Source: Lacrimispora xylanolytica
GTDB lineage: Bacteria > Bacillota > Clostridia > Lachnospirales > Lachnospiraceae
Direction of reading: 5' to 3'
Length of the DNA: 64,000 nucleotides
Assembly: GCF_026723765.1 (NCBI RefSeq)
Contig: NZ_CP113524.1
Location: 4,015,001-4,079,000 of the forward strand
Within the stretch, counting starts at the first letter, position 1, and each line of letters begins with the position of its first letter. A model generated the notes under the pieces. That model was not told where the DNA came from, did not search any database, and worked only from the letters and a program-made list of their open reading frames with translations. Position numbers and translations under genes: made by a program. This document shows positions 46,864 to 55,417 of the stretch, piece by piece.

Positions 46864-46917
46864 TCACATATTTTTGTAAATCATCATCCGAAAATAATGA
46901 CTTACAAAAATATGTGA
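46864..46917 (-). promoter_or_regulatory. Long hairpin in the cspA leader
   Basis: Arms of 16 perfectly paired bases (TCACATATTTTTGTAA with TTACAAAAATATGTGA) plus four more after one mismatch, with a 12-nt loop, lie between promoter and start codon. Confidence 0.7.
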
Positions 46918-46947
46918 AATCATAACTCCATTCGATAATACACGTAC

Positions 46948-46976
46948 ATTCTAACCCGTTTTTGGCAAAATGTCAA
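46948..46976 (-). promoter_or_regulatory. cspA promoter
   Basis: Minus strand TTGACA (46971-46976), 17-bp spacer, TAGAAT (46948-46953). Confidence 0.8.
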
Positions 46977-47000
46977 GACTGTTTAGACATTTAAAATAGG

Positions 47001-47041
47001 AAAAAACAGAGCCCTCATCCTTCGAAAAAGATGGGGCTCTG
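47001..47041 (-). terminator. Terminator after rplL
   Basis: On the minus strand AGAGCCCCATC pairs with GATGAGGGCTCT (one bulge), followed by six T. It ends the rplJ-rplL transcript. Confidence 0.85.
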
Positions 47042-47056
47042 AAAATAGGTCTATAA

Positions 47057-47428
47057 TTACTTTAAAGTAACTTTAGCGCCTTCTGCTTCTAATGAAGTCT
47101 TGATCTGCTCAGCCTCTTCCTTAGAAGCGCCAGCCTTTAATACCTTAGGAGCTCCGTCAACTACGTCTTTAGCTTCTTTTAAGCCTAAGCCAGTAGCTTC
47201 ACGAACAACTTTGATAACTTTAACCTTGTTAGGACCAACCTCAGTTAATTCTACGTCGAATTCTGTCTTCTCTTCAGCTTCTGCTGCGCCGCCTGCTGCT
47301 GCAACTACTACGCCTGCTGCTGCAGATACACCGAATTCTTCCTCACATGCCTTTACTAATTCGTTTAATTCTAATACAGATAATTCTTTGATCGCTTCGA
47401 TAAATTCAGCTGTTGTTAACTTTGCCAT
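47057..47428 (-). CDS. rplL: Ribosomal protein L7/L12
   Basis: At 123 aa it has the N-terminal dimerisation helices ([20 protein letters not shown]), an Ala/Gly-rich hinge and the factor-binding C-terminal domain ([20 protein letters not shown]). It forms the ribosomal stalk that recruits and activates translational GTPases, bound to L10. It follows rplJ and is ended by a strong terminator. Confidence 0.97.
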   Translation of the reverse strand: MAKLTTAEFIEAIKELSVLELNELVKACEEEFGVSAAAGVVVAAAGGAAEAEEKTEFDVELTEVGPNKVKVIKVVREATGLGLKEAKDVVDGAPKVLKAGASKEEAEQIKTSLEAEGAKVTLK

Positions 47429-47549
47429 GATAATATACCTCCGTATTTAATATGAGTGTTTTTTTAATGGAAGTTCGATTCGCCTTTGGCTCATCGAACG
47501 GCTAATATTCTAAATTCAAGCTGCGATTCGCTTGCTTTCATTAAGAAAA

Positions 47550-48044
47550 TTATGCCTCTGCGCTCTGTCCGTCTGCAATCTGCTTGAGGACGCGAGCAAA
47601 GTTTGTGATAGGAGACTGGATGCTTCCAAGTAACTTTCCAAGAAGGATCTCTCTGGAAGGAATGCTGGAAATCTTCTCCATAGCTTTTGCATCATAATAT
47701 ACGCCTTCAACAACACCGCCCTTAATCTCTAATTTCGGAGCTGTCTTAGCAAACTCTGCAAGAATTCTTGCTGGAGCTGTTGCGTCTGTCTTGGATACAG
47801 CGATAGCTGTAGGTCCTTCCAGACTTGGGGCCAGTGCTTCAAAAACTGTACCCTCTGCTGCAAAGCGGATCATAGTGTTCTTATATACTTTATAAGAAAC
47901 ACCAGCCTCTCTTAATTTCTTACGAAGCTCTGTATCCTGTGCAACGGTGATACCGCGGTAGTCAACAACTACTGCTGTCTCAGCGCCGTCCAGTAATTCT
48001 TTGATCTCGCTTACGATCGGCTGCTTTAATTCAACTTTTGCCAT
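47550..48044 (-). CDS. rplJ: Ribosomal protein L10
   Basis: At 164 aa, L10 is the stalk base that binds 23S rRNA (AVVVDYRGITVAQDTELRKK near residues 24-43) and carries L12 dimers on its C-terminal helix. The L10-L12 complex represses its own mRNA by binding the leader, which is recognisable upstream. The start has AGGAGG 8 nt before ATG. Confidence 0.97.
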   Translation of the reverse strand: MAKVELKQPIVSEIKELLDGAETAVVVDYRGITVAQDTELRKKLREAGVSYKVYKNTMIRFAAEGTVFEALAPSLEGPTAIAVSKTDATAPARILAEFAKTAPKLEIKGGVVEGVYYDAKAMEKISSIPSREILLGKLLGSIQSPITNFARVLKQIADGQSAEA

Positions 48045-48061
48045 TATGGTTTACCTCCTGT

Positions 48062-48245
48062 TTAGTCTGAGTTCCATGGTTGTCCACAAAACCCGCTCGT
48101 ATAAACCGCAAAGAAAAAACCTCTCCGCCAAAAATGGACAGAGAGGTCTACAATTCATTTACAAAAAATGATCCTTGTATGTTCCTCGGCAGGCGTTTAC
48201 ACCTTATGCCTTACGGCACCTGCTGTCTTCGGCAGTCAATACTAA
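48062..48245 (-). ncRNA. L10 leader (ribosomal protein autoregulatory RNA)
   Basis: The transcript between promoter and rplJ contains the conserved L10-leader elements GCAGGTGCC, then CATAAGGTGTAAACGCCTGC and CGAGGAAC, followed by an attenuator terminator. L10-L12 binding is known to favour termination or block translation in this RNA family. Confidence 0.85.
48114..48148 (-). terminator. Attenuator in the L10 leader
   Basis: On the minus strand ACCTCTC pairs with GAGAGGT (the stem extends through GTCC/GGCG mismatches), followed by six T, about 70 nt before the rplJ start. Confidence 0.8.
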
Positions 48246-48248
48246 GTT

Positions 48249-48277
48249 AGTATAACATTATTTATAATTAATGTCAA
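48249..48277 (-). promoter_or_regulatory. rplJ-rplL promoter
   Basis: Minus strand TTGACA (48272-48277), 17-bp spacer, TATACT (48249-48254), just past the end of rplA. Confidence 0.8.
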
Positions 48278-48290
48278 CCACAAAACAAAA

Positions 48291-48986
48291 TTAGTTCATT
48301 AACTTTGCTACGTTAAGCTTAACGCCAGGTCCCATAGTGGAAGCCAGAGTTACGCTCTTTAAGTAAGCACCCTTAACTGTACTTGGTTTTGCTTTAACGA
48401 TTGCATCAACAAGCGTCTGGAAGTTGTCCGCTAACTGATCTTCTGTGAAAGAAGCTTTTCCAACTGGCACGTGGATAATATTTGTTTTATCAAGTCTATA
48501 CTCAACCTTACCAGCTTTGATATCGTTGATTGCCTTGGTTACGTCCATAGTAACGGTACCAGCTTTTGGGTTTGGCATTAAGCCTTTTGGTCCAAGGACA
48601 CGTCCTAAACGACCAACAACACCCATCATGTCTGGTGTAGCAACAACTACATCAAACTCCAACCAGCCTTCGTTCTGGATCTTCGGAATTAATTCCTCAG
48701 CTCCAACATAGTCTGCGCCTGCAGCTAAAGCTTCGTCAGCCTTAGGTCCCTTAGCGAAAACTAAGATACGAACAGTTTTTCCTGTACCGTGTGGAAGTAC
48801 AACGGCACCACGGATCTGCTGGTCTGCGTGACGTCCGTCACAACCGGTTCTGATATGAGCTTCAATGGTTTCATCAAATTTAGCACTTGCATTCTTCTTT
48901 ACTAAAGAGATTGCTACTGGTGCATCGTAGAGGACAGTACGGTCTACTGTCTTAGCTGCTTCTACGTATCTTTTTCCTTTTTTCAT
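48291..48986 (-). CDS. rplA: Ribosomal protein L1
   Basis: At 231 aa, starting [16 protein letters not shown] at 48986 with AGGAGG 8 nt upstream; the longer frame to 49031 runs through the L1-site mimic and is not the start. L1 binds the mobile L1 stalk of 23S rRNA and assists tRNA exit. Typical segments are [21 protein letters not shown] (partly shown) and [19 protein letters not shown]1 is a known translational repressor of its own operon. Confidence 0.97.
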   Translation of the reverse strand: MKKGKRYVEAAKTVDRTVLYDAPVAISLVKKNASAKFDETIEAHIRTGCDGRHADQQIRGAVVLPHGTGKTVRILVFAKGPKADEALAAGADYVGAEELIPKIQNEGWLEFDVVVATPDMMGVVGRLGRVLGPKGLMPNPKAGTVTMDVTKAINDIKAGKVEYRLDKTNIIHVPVGKASFTEDQLADNFQTLVDAIVKAKPSTVKGAYLKSVTLASTMGPGVKLNVAKLMN

Positions 48987-49002
48987 TCTAAATAACCTCC
49001 TA

Positions 49003-49031
49003 GTGGTATTGTCGGGGATTTTCCCTCCCAC
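49003..49031 (-). promoter_or_regulatory. L1-binding site mimic upstream of rplA
   Basis: The minus strand reads GTGGGAGGG, then CCCCGAC, then AATACCAC, the conserved pieces of the 23S rRNA L1-binding site (GTGGGAG, CCGAC, AATACCAC). It lies 17 nt upstream of the rplA start. Confidence 0.7.
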
Positions 49032-49118
49032 GTTCTCAAAACTTCGATGATTGCAACAAAGGAAGTTCGGCTGGCCAAATGCCTTGCCGAACGGCTCATT
49101 TTCGACTAGGTCTGAAAA

Positions 49119-49547
49119 TTAAGCCTCTTCAACGGTGATACCCATACTTCTTGCGGTACCAGCGATCATGCTCATAGCTGCTTCTACAGATGCAGCGTTT
49201 AAGTCAGGCATCTTAAGTTCAGCAATCTTCTGTAATTCAGCTTTGGAAATCGTAGCTACTTTTGTCTTATTCGGAACTGCGGATCCGGATTTAAGCTTGC
49301 AAGCTTTCTTTAACAATACAGCAGCTGGTGGAGTCTTTGTGATGAAGCTGAAGCTTCTGTCAGCATAAACAGTGATAACGACTGGAATGATTAAATCACC
49401 CTGATCAGCTGTTCTTGCGTTAAATTCCTTTGTAAACTGAACGATGTTTACACCATGCTGTCCAAGAGCTGGACCTACAGGAGGAGCTGGTGTAGCCTTT
49501 CCTGCTGGAATCTGCAATTTGATATATCCTGTTACTTTCTTTGCCAT
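49119..49547 (-). CDS. rplK: Ribosomal protein L11
   Basis: At 142 aa beginning [18 protein letters not shown]; the ATG at 49547 has AGGAGG 8 nt upstream, while the longer frame to 49610 crosses the leader element. The Pro-rich N-terminal domain ([18 protein letters not shown]) and the C-terminal RNA-binding domain (SMGITVEEA at the end) are intact. L11 forms the GTPase-associated centre with 23S rRNA and is the target area of thiopeptides. Confidence 0.97.
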   Translation of the reverse strand: MAKKVTGYIKLQIPAGKATPAPPVGPALGQHGVNIVQFTKEFNARTADQGDLIIPVVITVYADRSFSFITKTPPAAVLLKKACKLKSGSAVPNKTKVATISKAELQKIAELKMPDLNAASVEAAMSMIAGTARSMGITVEEA

Positions 49548-49570
49548 AATTAGGCACCTCCTAAATAAAT

Positions 49571-49598
49571 GTGGTATTGTCGGGGATTTCCCTCCCAC
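49571..49598 (-). promoter_or_regulatory. L1-binding site mimic upstream of rplK
   Basis: Same element as at 49003-49031, differing by one base: GTGGGAGGG, then CCCCGAC and AATACCAC on the minus strand, about 23 nt before the rplK start. Confidence 0.7.
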
Positions 49599-49632
49599 GA
49601 GCCTATACACCTGTATAAGCCGCTTTTACTTG

Positions 49633-50148
49633 TTACATCTTCTTTATCTCGCTGAAATTCAGTTCCACCGGAGTCTCCCGGCCAAACATCTCAACATTGA
49701 TGGTGATGGTTTTCTTACCTTCGTTGATGGACTTGATGGCACCAACAGTATCCTTCCATGCACCGGAAGTTACCACTACGGTATCTCCCACTTCAAAGCC
49801 AACAATGACCTCTTCGTTTCTGAATCCAAGTTTCTCCATCTCTTCTTCTGTCAGAGGAACTGGTTTTGATCCAGGACCTACAAAGCCTGTCACTCCTCGG
49901 GTATTACGTACCACATACCATGTGTCATCATTCATGACCATGTGAATCAGTACATAGCCGGGAAACATCTTTTTATCGGCCTTTTTCTCCACGCCATTTT
50001 TAAGCTCAATGACGGACTCAAGAGGTACCGATACTTCCAGAATCTGATCCTGCAGGTTTCTGTTCTCGATTGTTTTTTCAATATCGACTTTTACTTTGTT
50101 CTCATAACCTGAATAGGTATGGACTACATACCAATTTGCTTCTGACAT
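49633..50148 (-). CDS. nusG: Transcription antitermination protein NusG
   Basis: At 171 aa it has the NGN domain (ANWYVVHTYSGYENKVK at the start, PGYVLIHMVMNDDTWYVVRN near residue 65) and a C-terminal KOW domain (VGDTVVVTSGAWKDTVGAI near 120). NusG binds RNA polymerase and links it to Rho or the ribosome. It follows secE by 23 nt in the usual order. Confidence 0.97.
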   Translation of the reverse strand: MSEANWYVVHTYSGYENKVKVDIEKTIENRNLQDQILEVSVPLESVIELKNGVEKKADKKMFPGYVLIHMVMNDDTWYVVRNTRGVTGFVGPGSKPVPLTEEEMEKLGFRNEEVIVGFEVGDTVVVTSGAWKDTVGAIKSINEGKKTITINVEMFGRETPVELNFSEIKKM

Positions 50149-50171
50149 AAAATCACCTTAACCCTTACGAA

Positions 50172-50375
50172 TTATAAGATAAAACTGAGACCGAACTTGA
50201 TGATCAGATCAATAATCGCAATAACCAGTCCTAAAGCAATCGATGCTGATACAACAGCAATTGTCTGTTTCGTTACGGTATCTTTGTCAGGCCAAACGAT
50301 TTTATGAAACTCAGCTTTTAAACCTTTAAAAAAGCTTCTCTTCTGAGCGCCCTCGTTGTTCACTGTATCTCCCAT
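50172..50375 (-). CDS. secE: Preprotein translocase subunit SecE
   Basis: This 67-aa protein has the SecE consensus (FFKGLKAEFHKIVWPDKDTV) and one C-terminal membrane span (VVSASIALGLVIAIIDLII). It clamps SecY in the SecYEG channel. It lies between rpmG and nusG, the conserved arrangement. Confidence 0.95.
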   Translation of the reverse strand: MGDTVNNEGAQKRSFFKGLKAEFHKIVWPDKDTVTKQTIAVVSASIALGLVIAIIDLIIKFGLSFIL

Positions 50376-50399
50376 AATTTCACATCCTTTACAAACTGA

Positions 50400-50549
50400 T
50401 TACTTTGTTTCCTTGTGCATTGTATGGCTCTTACAGAACTTACAGTACTTCTTAGTTTCCATTCTGTCCGGATGAGTCTTCTTATCCTTGGTCATATTGT
50501 AATTACGCTGTTTGCATTCTGTACATGCCAGTGTGATTTTTGTGCGCAC
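50400..50549 (-). CDS. rpmG: Ribosomal protein L33
   Basis: This 49-aa protein starts at a GTG (50549) with GGAGG upstream: [16 protein letters not shown], then a middle with YNMTKDKK, and [19 protein letters not shown]. Two CxxC pairs (CTEC and CKFC) make it the zinc-binding form. It heads the rpmG-secE-nusG-rplK-rplA run. Confidence 0.95.
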   Translation of the reverse strand: MRTKITLACTECKQRNYNMTKDKKTHPDRMETKKYCKFCKSHTMHKETK

Positions 50550-50658
50550 GACTTCCACCTCCACTTAAATTTTCGTTGTTGTGTTTCAGTCTCTTTTTAT
50601 CCGCTGTAAACATTTTTGAGCATAAAAAAAAGACCTAAGCTCTTCCATTCGCCCAATT

Positions 50659-50688
50659 ACTATAACACACAGGGGCAGGATTCGTCAA
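50659..50688 (-). promoter_or_regulatory. Promoter of the rpmG-secE-nusG operon
   Basis: Minus strand TTGACG (50683-50688), 18-bp spacer, TATAGT (50659-50664), with about 100 nt of leader before rpmG. Confidence 0.65.
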
Positions 50689-50733
50689 TCTTTTTTTACA
50701 AAAACCTATGAAATTGCAATGTCTTGACATTAT

Positions 50734-50780
50734 AACACGGGAAACTATAAAAAGCAAGTAAAAAGTTTCCCGTGTTTTTA
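50734..50780. terminator. Hairpin at the end of the rhamnose operon
   Basis: AACACGGGAAACT pairs with AGTTTCCCGTGTT. The T run follows on the plus strand; on the minus (gene) strand the tail is TATAATG, so termination there may be weak or factor-dependent. Confidence 0.55.
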
Positions 50781-50781
50781 A

Positions 50782-51627
50782 TTAATACTCGATTTCCGTC
50801 AAATACCGGGCAAGTGCATCCTGCCAGGAAGGAAGGGGGACAAAGCCGTTTTCTGTCAGCTTATCCTTGTTCATACGGCTGTTCATCGGCCGTTTTGCCT
50901 TGACCGGAAACTGGTCTGAGCCTACAGGCTCTACAGAAACATTCATCCCAGCCTGCTTAAAAATCTCACAGGCAAAGTCGTACCAGCTGCAAAGTCCTTC
51001 GTTGGTGGCATGATAGCGGCCGTACTTGTCAGTCTCGATCATATCCACCAAAAGACGGGCAAGGTCATACGTATAGGTAGGGGAACCGATCTGGTCAGCT
51101 ACCACCGTAAGCTTATCTCTGGTCTTTCCAAGGTTCAGCATGGTCTTAATAAAGTTCTTTCCATTCACACCGAACACCCAGGCAATACGAACAGTAAAGA
51201 ACTTATCAAGAGTTTCTTCTACCAAAAGCTCTCCTTCGTATTTGGTCTGACCATAAATATTCAGCGGCTCTCTTACATCATCTGGCTCCCACGGGCGGGT
51301 TCCCTGGCCGTTAAATACATAATCCGTACTGATGTACATCATCTTAATATCTAAATCCTTACATACTTTGGCGATGTATCCGGTGCCTGTTGCATTTACC
51401 TTCCGGCAAATGTCCACATTGTCCTCTGCTGCATCAACAGCAGTGTAGGCGGCACAGTGAATCACGGCGTCTGGAGCTGCTGCTTTTATGACACGGTTCA
51501 CACTCTCCTCATCGGTGATATCCATTTCTTCAATGTCAACACCAATGGCTTCATGTCCCCGCTTTAAAAGTTCGTTTACAACGTCAAATCCAAGCTGGCC
51601 TTTTACGCCAGTTACTAATACTTTCAT
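50782..51627 (-). CDS. rfbD: dTDP-4-dehydrorhamnose reductase
   Basis: RfbD reduces dTDP-4-keto-L-rhamnose to dTDP-L-rhamnose with NAD(P)H, the last step of the pathway. The N-terminal nucleotide motif (VTGVKGQLGFDV), STDYVFNG near residue 100 and the catalytic YGQTKYEGE (Tyr-x3-Lys) near 130 are present. At 281 aa the length is normal. It ends the run rfbA-rfbB-rfbD with 25-28 nt gaps. Confidence 0.94.
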   Translation of the reverse strand: MKVLVTGVKGQLGFDVVNELLKRGHEAIGVDIEEMDITDEESVNRVIKAAAPDAVIHCAAYTAVDAAEDNVDICRKVNATGTGYIAKVCKDLDIKMMYISTDYVFNGQGTRPWEPDDVREPLNIYGQTKYEGELLVEETLDKFFTVRIAWVFGVNGKNFIKTMLNLGKTRDKLTVVADQIGSPTYTYDLARLLVDMIETDKYGRYHATNEGLCSWYDFACEIFKQAGMNVSVEPVGSDQFPVKAKRPMNSRMNKDKLTENGFVPLPSWQDALARYLTEIEY

Positions 51628-51652
51628 AGCTGCCTCACTTTACAGATGGATT

Positions 51653-52675
51653 TTATAAACGGTTTCCGTACATTGTGTCGAAATAACCCTGATACTCTCC
51701 ATTTATAATATGTTTCCACCAGTCTTCATTATCCAGATACCACTGAATGGTCTGACGGATTCCGGTGTCAAAGTTATATTTTGGCTTCCAGCCAAGCTCT
51801 GTTTCCAACTTCTTAGGATCAATGGCATAACGTCTGTCATGACCTGGACGGTCTTTTACATATTTAATCAGGCTTTCTGGTTTATCAAGAGCTTCCAGAA
51901 TGGTTTTTACCACTTCCAGATTGGTGCGCTCGTTGTGTCCGCCTACGTTGTAGACTTCTCCTTCTTTTCCTTTGTGGATGATTAAATCAATGGCTTCGCA
52001 GTGGTCTGATACATGAAGCCAGTCTCTTACATTCTCACCTGTTCCGTATACCGGAAGCTCTTCATCTGCAAGAGCACGGCTGATGATCAGCGGAATGAGC
52101 TTCTCTGGGAAATGGTAAGGGCCGTAGTTATTGGAGCATCTGGAAATAGTAACCGGAAGTCCAAAGGTTCTCTGGTATGCCAGAACAAATAAATCCGCAC
52201 TTGCCTTTGAGGATGAATAAGGGCTTGAGGTGTGAAGAGGGGTTTCCTCGGTAAAGAATAAGTCAGGGCGGTCTAATGGAAGGTCGCCGTATACTTCATC
52301 GGTAGAAACCTGATGGTAGCGCTTAATGCCATAGGTACGGCAGGCATCAAGTAAGGTTGTAGTTCCCATTACATTGGTTCTTACAAATGCTTCCGGATCG
52401 GTAATGGAGCGGTCTACATGGCTCTCTGCTGCAAAGTTTACGATGATATCTGGCTTTTCATTCTCGAAAAGCTGGAATACAAAATCTCTGTCTGCAATGT
52501 CACCTTTGATAAACTTATAATTCGGCTTATCCTCCACTGGCTTTAAGGTTTCCAAGTTTCCTGCGTATGTTAAAAGATCTAAATTAATGATCTGGTAATC
52601 CGGGTATTTATTTACCATGTGATGTACGAAATTTCCGCCGATGAATCCGGCTCCGCCTGTAACGATGATTTTCAT
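51653..52675 (-). CDS. rfbB: dTDP-glucose 4,6-dehydratase
   Basis: RfbB converts dTDP-glucose to dTDP-4-keto-6-deoxyglucose using bound NAD+. At 340 aa it shows GGAGFIGGNFVHH at the start, STDEVYGDL near residue 122, the catalytic YSSSKASAD near 155 and SNNYGPYHFPEKLIPL near 180, a classic RmlB pattern. The start has AGGAGG upstream. Confidence 0.95.
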   Translation of the reverse strand: MKIIVTGGAGFIGGNFVHHMVNKYPDYQIINLDLLTYAGNLETLKPVEDKPNYKFIKGDIADRDFVFQLFENEKPDIIVNFAAESHVDRSITDPEAFVRTNVMGTTTLLDACRTYGIKRYHQVSTDEVYGDLPLDRPDLFFTEETPLHTSSPYSSSKASADLFVLAYQRTFGLPVTISRCSNNYGPYHFPEKLIPLIISRALADEELPVYGTGENVRDWLHVSDHCEAIDLIIHKGKEGEVYNVGGHNERTNLEVVKTILEALDKPESLIKYVKDRPGHDRRYAIDPKKLETELGWKPKYNFDTGIRQTIQWYLDNEDWWKHIINGEYQGYFDTMYGNRL

Positions 52676-52703
52676 TGATCGTTCCTCCTAACTTTCTTTC
52701 ACT

Positions 52704-53588
52704 CTACAGTTTATCGATATATTTTCCGGCAAGGACATCCATTAGATACTGTCCGTACTGGTTCTTCTTTAAAGGCTCAATGCTTGTCATAAGCTGATCC
52801 TTTGTAATCCAGTGGTTTAAGTATGCGATTTCTTCCAGGCAGGCAATCTTTCTATGCTGATGAGTTTCCATGGTGCGCACGAAGTTTGTGGCATCTACCA
52901 GGGATTCATGAGTTCCTGTATCCAGCCAGGTAAAGCCCTGACCTAACAGTTCCACATCAAGCTGGCCGTCTTCCAGATAAATGCGGTTCAGATCCGTGAT
53001 CTCAAGCTCTCCTCTAGCCGATGGCTTTAAGTTCTTTGCATATTCCACGACTTTATTATCGTAGAAATAAAGTCCTGTAACACAGTAGTTGCTCTTTGGC
53101 TTCTCTGGCTTCTCTTCAATAGAAATAGCCTTTCCGTCTGAATTAAATTCCACAATACCAAAGCGTTCCGGATCATCCACATAGTAGCCGAATACAGTAG
53201 CTCCGTCTTTTTTGTTGGCAGCGTTTAATAAGCGCTTGGTGAGGCCATGGCCTGCAAAGATGTTGTCGCCTAATATCATGGCAACGCTGTCATCACCGAT
53301 AAATTCCTCTCCAATGATAAATGCCTGAGCAAGACCATCTGGAGATGGCTGTACCGCGTAGGATAACTGGATGCCAAACTGAGCTCCGTCTCCTAAAAGT
53401 GCTTCAAACCTTGGAGTGTCATCTGGGGTAGAGATGATCAGGATATCACGAATCCCTGCATTCATAAGCACGGATAAGGGATAATAGATCATTGGCTTGT
53501 CATAGATAGGCAGAAGCTGCTTTGATGTTACCATGGTCAGCGGGTAAAGTCTGGTGCCGGAACCCCCGGCAAGAATAATTCCCTTCAT
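52704..53588 (-). CDS. rfbA: Glucose-1-phosphate thymidylyltransferase
   Basis: RfbA joins dTTP and glucose-1-phosphate to give dTDP-glucose, the entry step. At 294 aa it has the nucleotidyltransferase signature [20 protein letters not shown] at the N terminus, [22 protein letters not shown] near residue 110 and [13 protein letters not shown] near 225. It is the first gene behind the 19-bp-spacer promoter at 53622-53652. The epimerase gene rfbC is not in this window. Confidence 0.95.
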   Translation of the reverse strand: MKGIILAGGSGTRLYPLTMVTSKQLLPIYDKPMIYYPLSVLMNAGIRDILIISTPDDTPRFEALLGDGAQFGIQLSYAVQPSPDGLAQAFIIGEEFIGDDSVAMILGDNIFAGHGLTKRLLNAANKKDGATVFGYYVDDPERFGIVEFNSDGKAISIEEKPEKPKSNYCVTGLYFYDNKVVEYAKNLKPSARGELEITDLNRIYLEDGQLDVELLGQGFTWLDTGTHESLVDATNFVRTMETHQHRKIACLEEIAYLNHWITKDQLMTSIEPLKKNQYGQYLMDVLAGKYIDKL

Positions 53589-53621
53589 TTTTACAAATCC
53601 TCCATATTATTTCATATCTCT

Positions 53622-53652
53622 ATCATACAGGGTGACGTAAGGTCACTGTCAA
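53622..53652 (-). promoter_or_regulatory. MerR-type promoter of the rhamnose operon
   Basis: Minus strand TTGACA (53647-53652), a 19-bp spacer, TATGAT (53622-53627). The spacer contains the dyad GTGAC-CTTAC-GTCAC. An overlong spacer with a central dyad is the hallmark of promoters that MerR-family activators twist into shape. Confidence 0.65.
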
Positions 53653-53675
53653 GGACTTTCTGCCATTTTACTGTT

Positions 53676-54866
53676 TTATTTGACGCAAAGGAAGGCACCG
53701 GCCTGTTTTGTGATGTGAATATACCCCTTTTTTTCCATCTTTCGCTCCAGAAACTCCCGGAACTCACCAAATCGGTCGCTTAGATACTCCTGCTGGTTTC
53801 CATGACAGGAGAGAATGTATTCCATCAAGGCTCCGGCATCCCTGACCTCAAGATGATCATTGAATTCCCTTTTTTCAACCGAATGAAAATAGGGTACCAG
53901 CTGCTCTTCTCCATTTTCAAGTCCGAACACATCATAGAGGTTTACTTCGGAAAGTGTGATTCTGGAATCGAATTCCTTTACCAGCTGGCTGATTTCTTTC
54001 ATGTGACCGGCTCCGTAGGTACTGCAGCAGAAGGTTCCGCCCGGCTTTAATACCCGCTGCACCTGACGGAATGCACCATCTAAATTGGAAAGATAGAACA
54101 GCACATGGTTTGCTGCCACCAGATCAAAGGTTTCTGATGGCTTTGGAATCTGTCTGCAGTCAAATACTTCAAAGGAGAAATTACCGGATACGTGCTTAAA
54201 GTTTTCTTCCACGTCCCGAATCATTCCTTTTGACACATCAGAAAGACAGATGGCTGCACCTTCTGGAATCCGGTCCCGGTTAGTGAGCCACAGTTCTCCA
54301 TTTCCGCAGCCCAGCTCAAGAATGTTTTTTCCGGCAAGGGGTTCCATCAGCCCGAACAGCCACTGGAACCAGCTGATTGGGCTTTTGGCATATTTTTTGT
54401 GAAGTCCGATCCGTATATTAATATTAGCGGCATCTTTATATTGTTCCACCAGTGTTTTTTCCATATTCGTAATATGTATCAGGTGAAGAATCTTGTTCCA
54501 GTCCACTGCCTGGTTATCCGTCACCAGCCTGGAGGTCTCCGAAAGTGTCTGCTCCACAAGCTTTAAATGCTCGATCCGCTTGCGCACCAGATTAAGCTGA
54601 AGTCGTAAGGACTCGTCCACATAATCGTTGTCATCATCATTGATGGTAATGGAGCGAATCTCGTCCAGGGAAAAGCCAAGGTATTTTAAGGATAGAATTT
54701 TCTGCAGCTTGGCAAAATCAGAATCCGTATAAAGGCGGTATCCGCCCTCACTGACTCCTGCCGGCTTTAAAAGCCCCTGCTTGTCATAATAGCGGATGGT
54801 ACGTATGGTTACATTTGCTTTTTTGGCGAACTGGCCGGAGGTATAAAATCCATCTATTTGACTCAT
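53676..54866 (-). CDS. MerR-family regulator fused to a SAM-dependent methyltransferase
   Basis: This 396-aa protein starts with a MerR winged-helix domain (YTSGQFAKKANVTIRTIRYY, then KYLGFSLDEIRSI near residue 60) and a dimerisation helix (to about 125). Residues about 140-396 form a class I methyltransferase (NILELGCGNGELWL near 180, VLKPGGTFCCSTYG near 275). MerR proteins bend spacer DNA to activate transcription; here the effector domain is an enzyme fold that could sense or methylate a ligand. It lies 24 nt upstream of a 19-bp-spacer promoter, its likely target. Confidence 0.88.
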   Translation of the reverse strand: MSQIDGFYTSGQFAKKANVTIRTIRYYDKQGLLKPAGVSEGGYRLYTDSDFAKLQKILSLKYLGFSLDEIRSITINDDDNDYVDESLRLQLNLVRKRIEHLKLVEQTLSETSRLVTDNQAVDWNKILHLIHITNMEKTLVEQYKDAANINIRIGLHKKYAKSPISWFQWLFGLMEPLAGKNILELGCGNGELWLTNRDRIPEGAAICLSDVSKGMIRDVEENFKHVSGNFSFEVFDCRQIPKPSETFDLVAANHVLFYLSNLDGAFRQVQRVLKPGGTFCCSTYGAGHMKEISQLVKEFDSRITLSEVNLYDVFGLENGEEQLVPYFHSVEKREFNDHLEVRDAGALMEYILSCHGNQQEYLSDRFGEFREFLERKMEKKGYIHITKQAGAFLCVK

Positions 54867-54883
54867 TCTAAAATCCTTCCTTT

Positions 54884-55375
54884 CTATACCATGAGCTGGT
54901 AATTTATAATATCAAGCATTTTGCCGAATTTCATTCCCATTTCTTTCATGGTACCGCAGTATTCAAAGCCCAGATGCTCATGAAGAAGAATGCTGGCCTC
55001 ATTTCCACCCGTAATAACAGAAATAACGGTGTGCACATCATCTCTTTCCCTTGCAATCTCTATTATAGAAGAAGCCAGCTTTCCTGCGATTCCTTTCCGT
55101 CTGTAGTCTCTGCTTATATAAATGGACAGCTCCACAGTCGTTTTATAAGCTTCCTTGGGTCGGTAAGAGGAAAGACTTGCATAGCCTACCGCCTTTCCGT
55201 CTTCTTCTGCTATAATGAGGGGATGGTTTCCTATATTATGTTCGCGAAACCATACCATTCTCTCTTCCAAGGTCTTAGGAGTTAAATCAAAGGTGGCAAA
55301 TCCATGCTCTACTTCGTAATTATAGATGGCCAGTAACTCTGGCATATCCTTTTCTTCGGCAGTTCTAATTATCAT
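54884..55375 (-). CDS. GNAT N-acetyltransferase (phosphinothricin acetyltransferase-like)
   Basis: This 163-aa GNAT protein has an acetyl-CoA loop (DYRRKGIAGKLASSII near residues 90-105) and the PAT-type signature (YNYEVEHGFATFDLTPKTLEER). Homologues acetylate phosphinothricin or methionine derivatives and other small amines; the substrate here is not shown. I chose the third-codon ATG (55375) because GGAGG lies 7 nt before it. It reads into the MerR-methyltransferase gene with an 18-nt gap. Confidence 0.85.
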   Translation of the reverse strand: MIIRTAEEKDMPELLAIYNYEVEHGFATFDLTPKTLEERMVWFREHNIGNHPLIIAEEDGKAVGYASLSSYRPKEAYKTTVELSIYISRDYRRKGIAGKLASSIIEIARERDDVHTVISVITGGNEASILLHEHLGFEYCGTMKEMGMKFGKMLDIINYQLMV

Positions 55376-55417
55376 ACGCATTCCTCCAAATTATAATTTA
55401 TCTTATCATACATCATT

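Noticed and set aside
50400-50609. Plus-strand 64-aa ORF near 50415
   Set aside because: It is antisense to rpmG, which matches L33 with both zinc Cys pairs.
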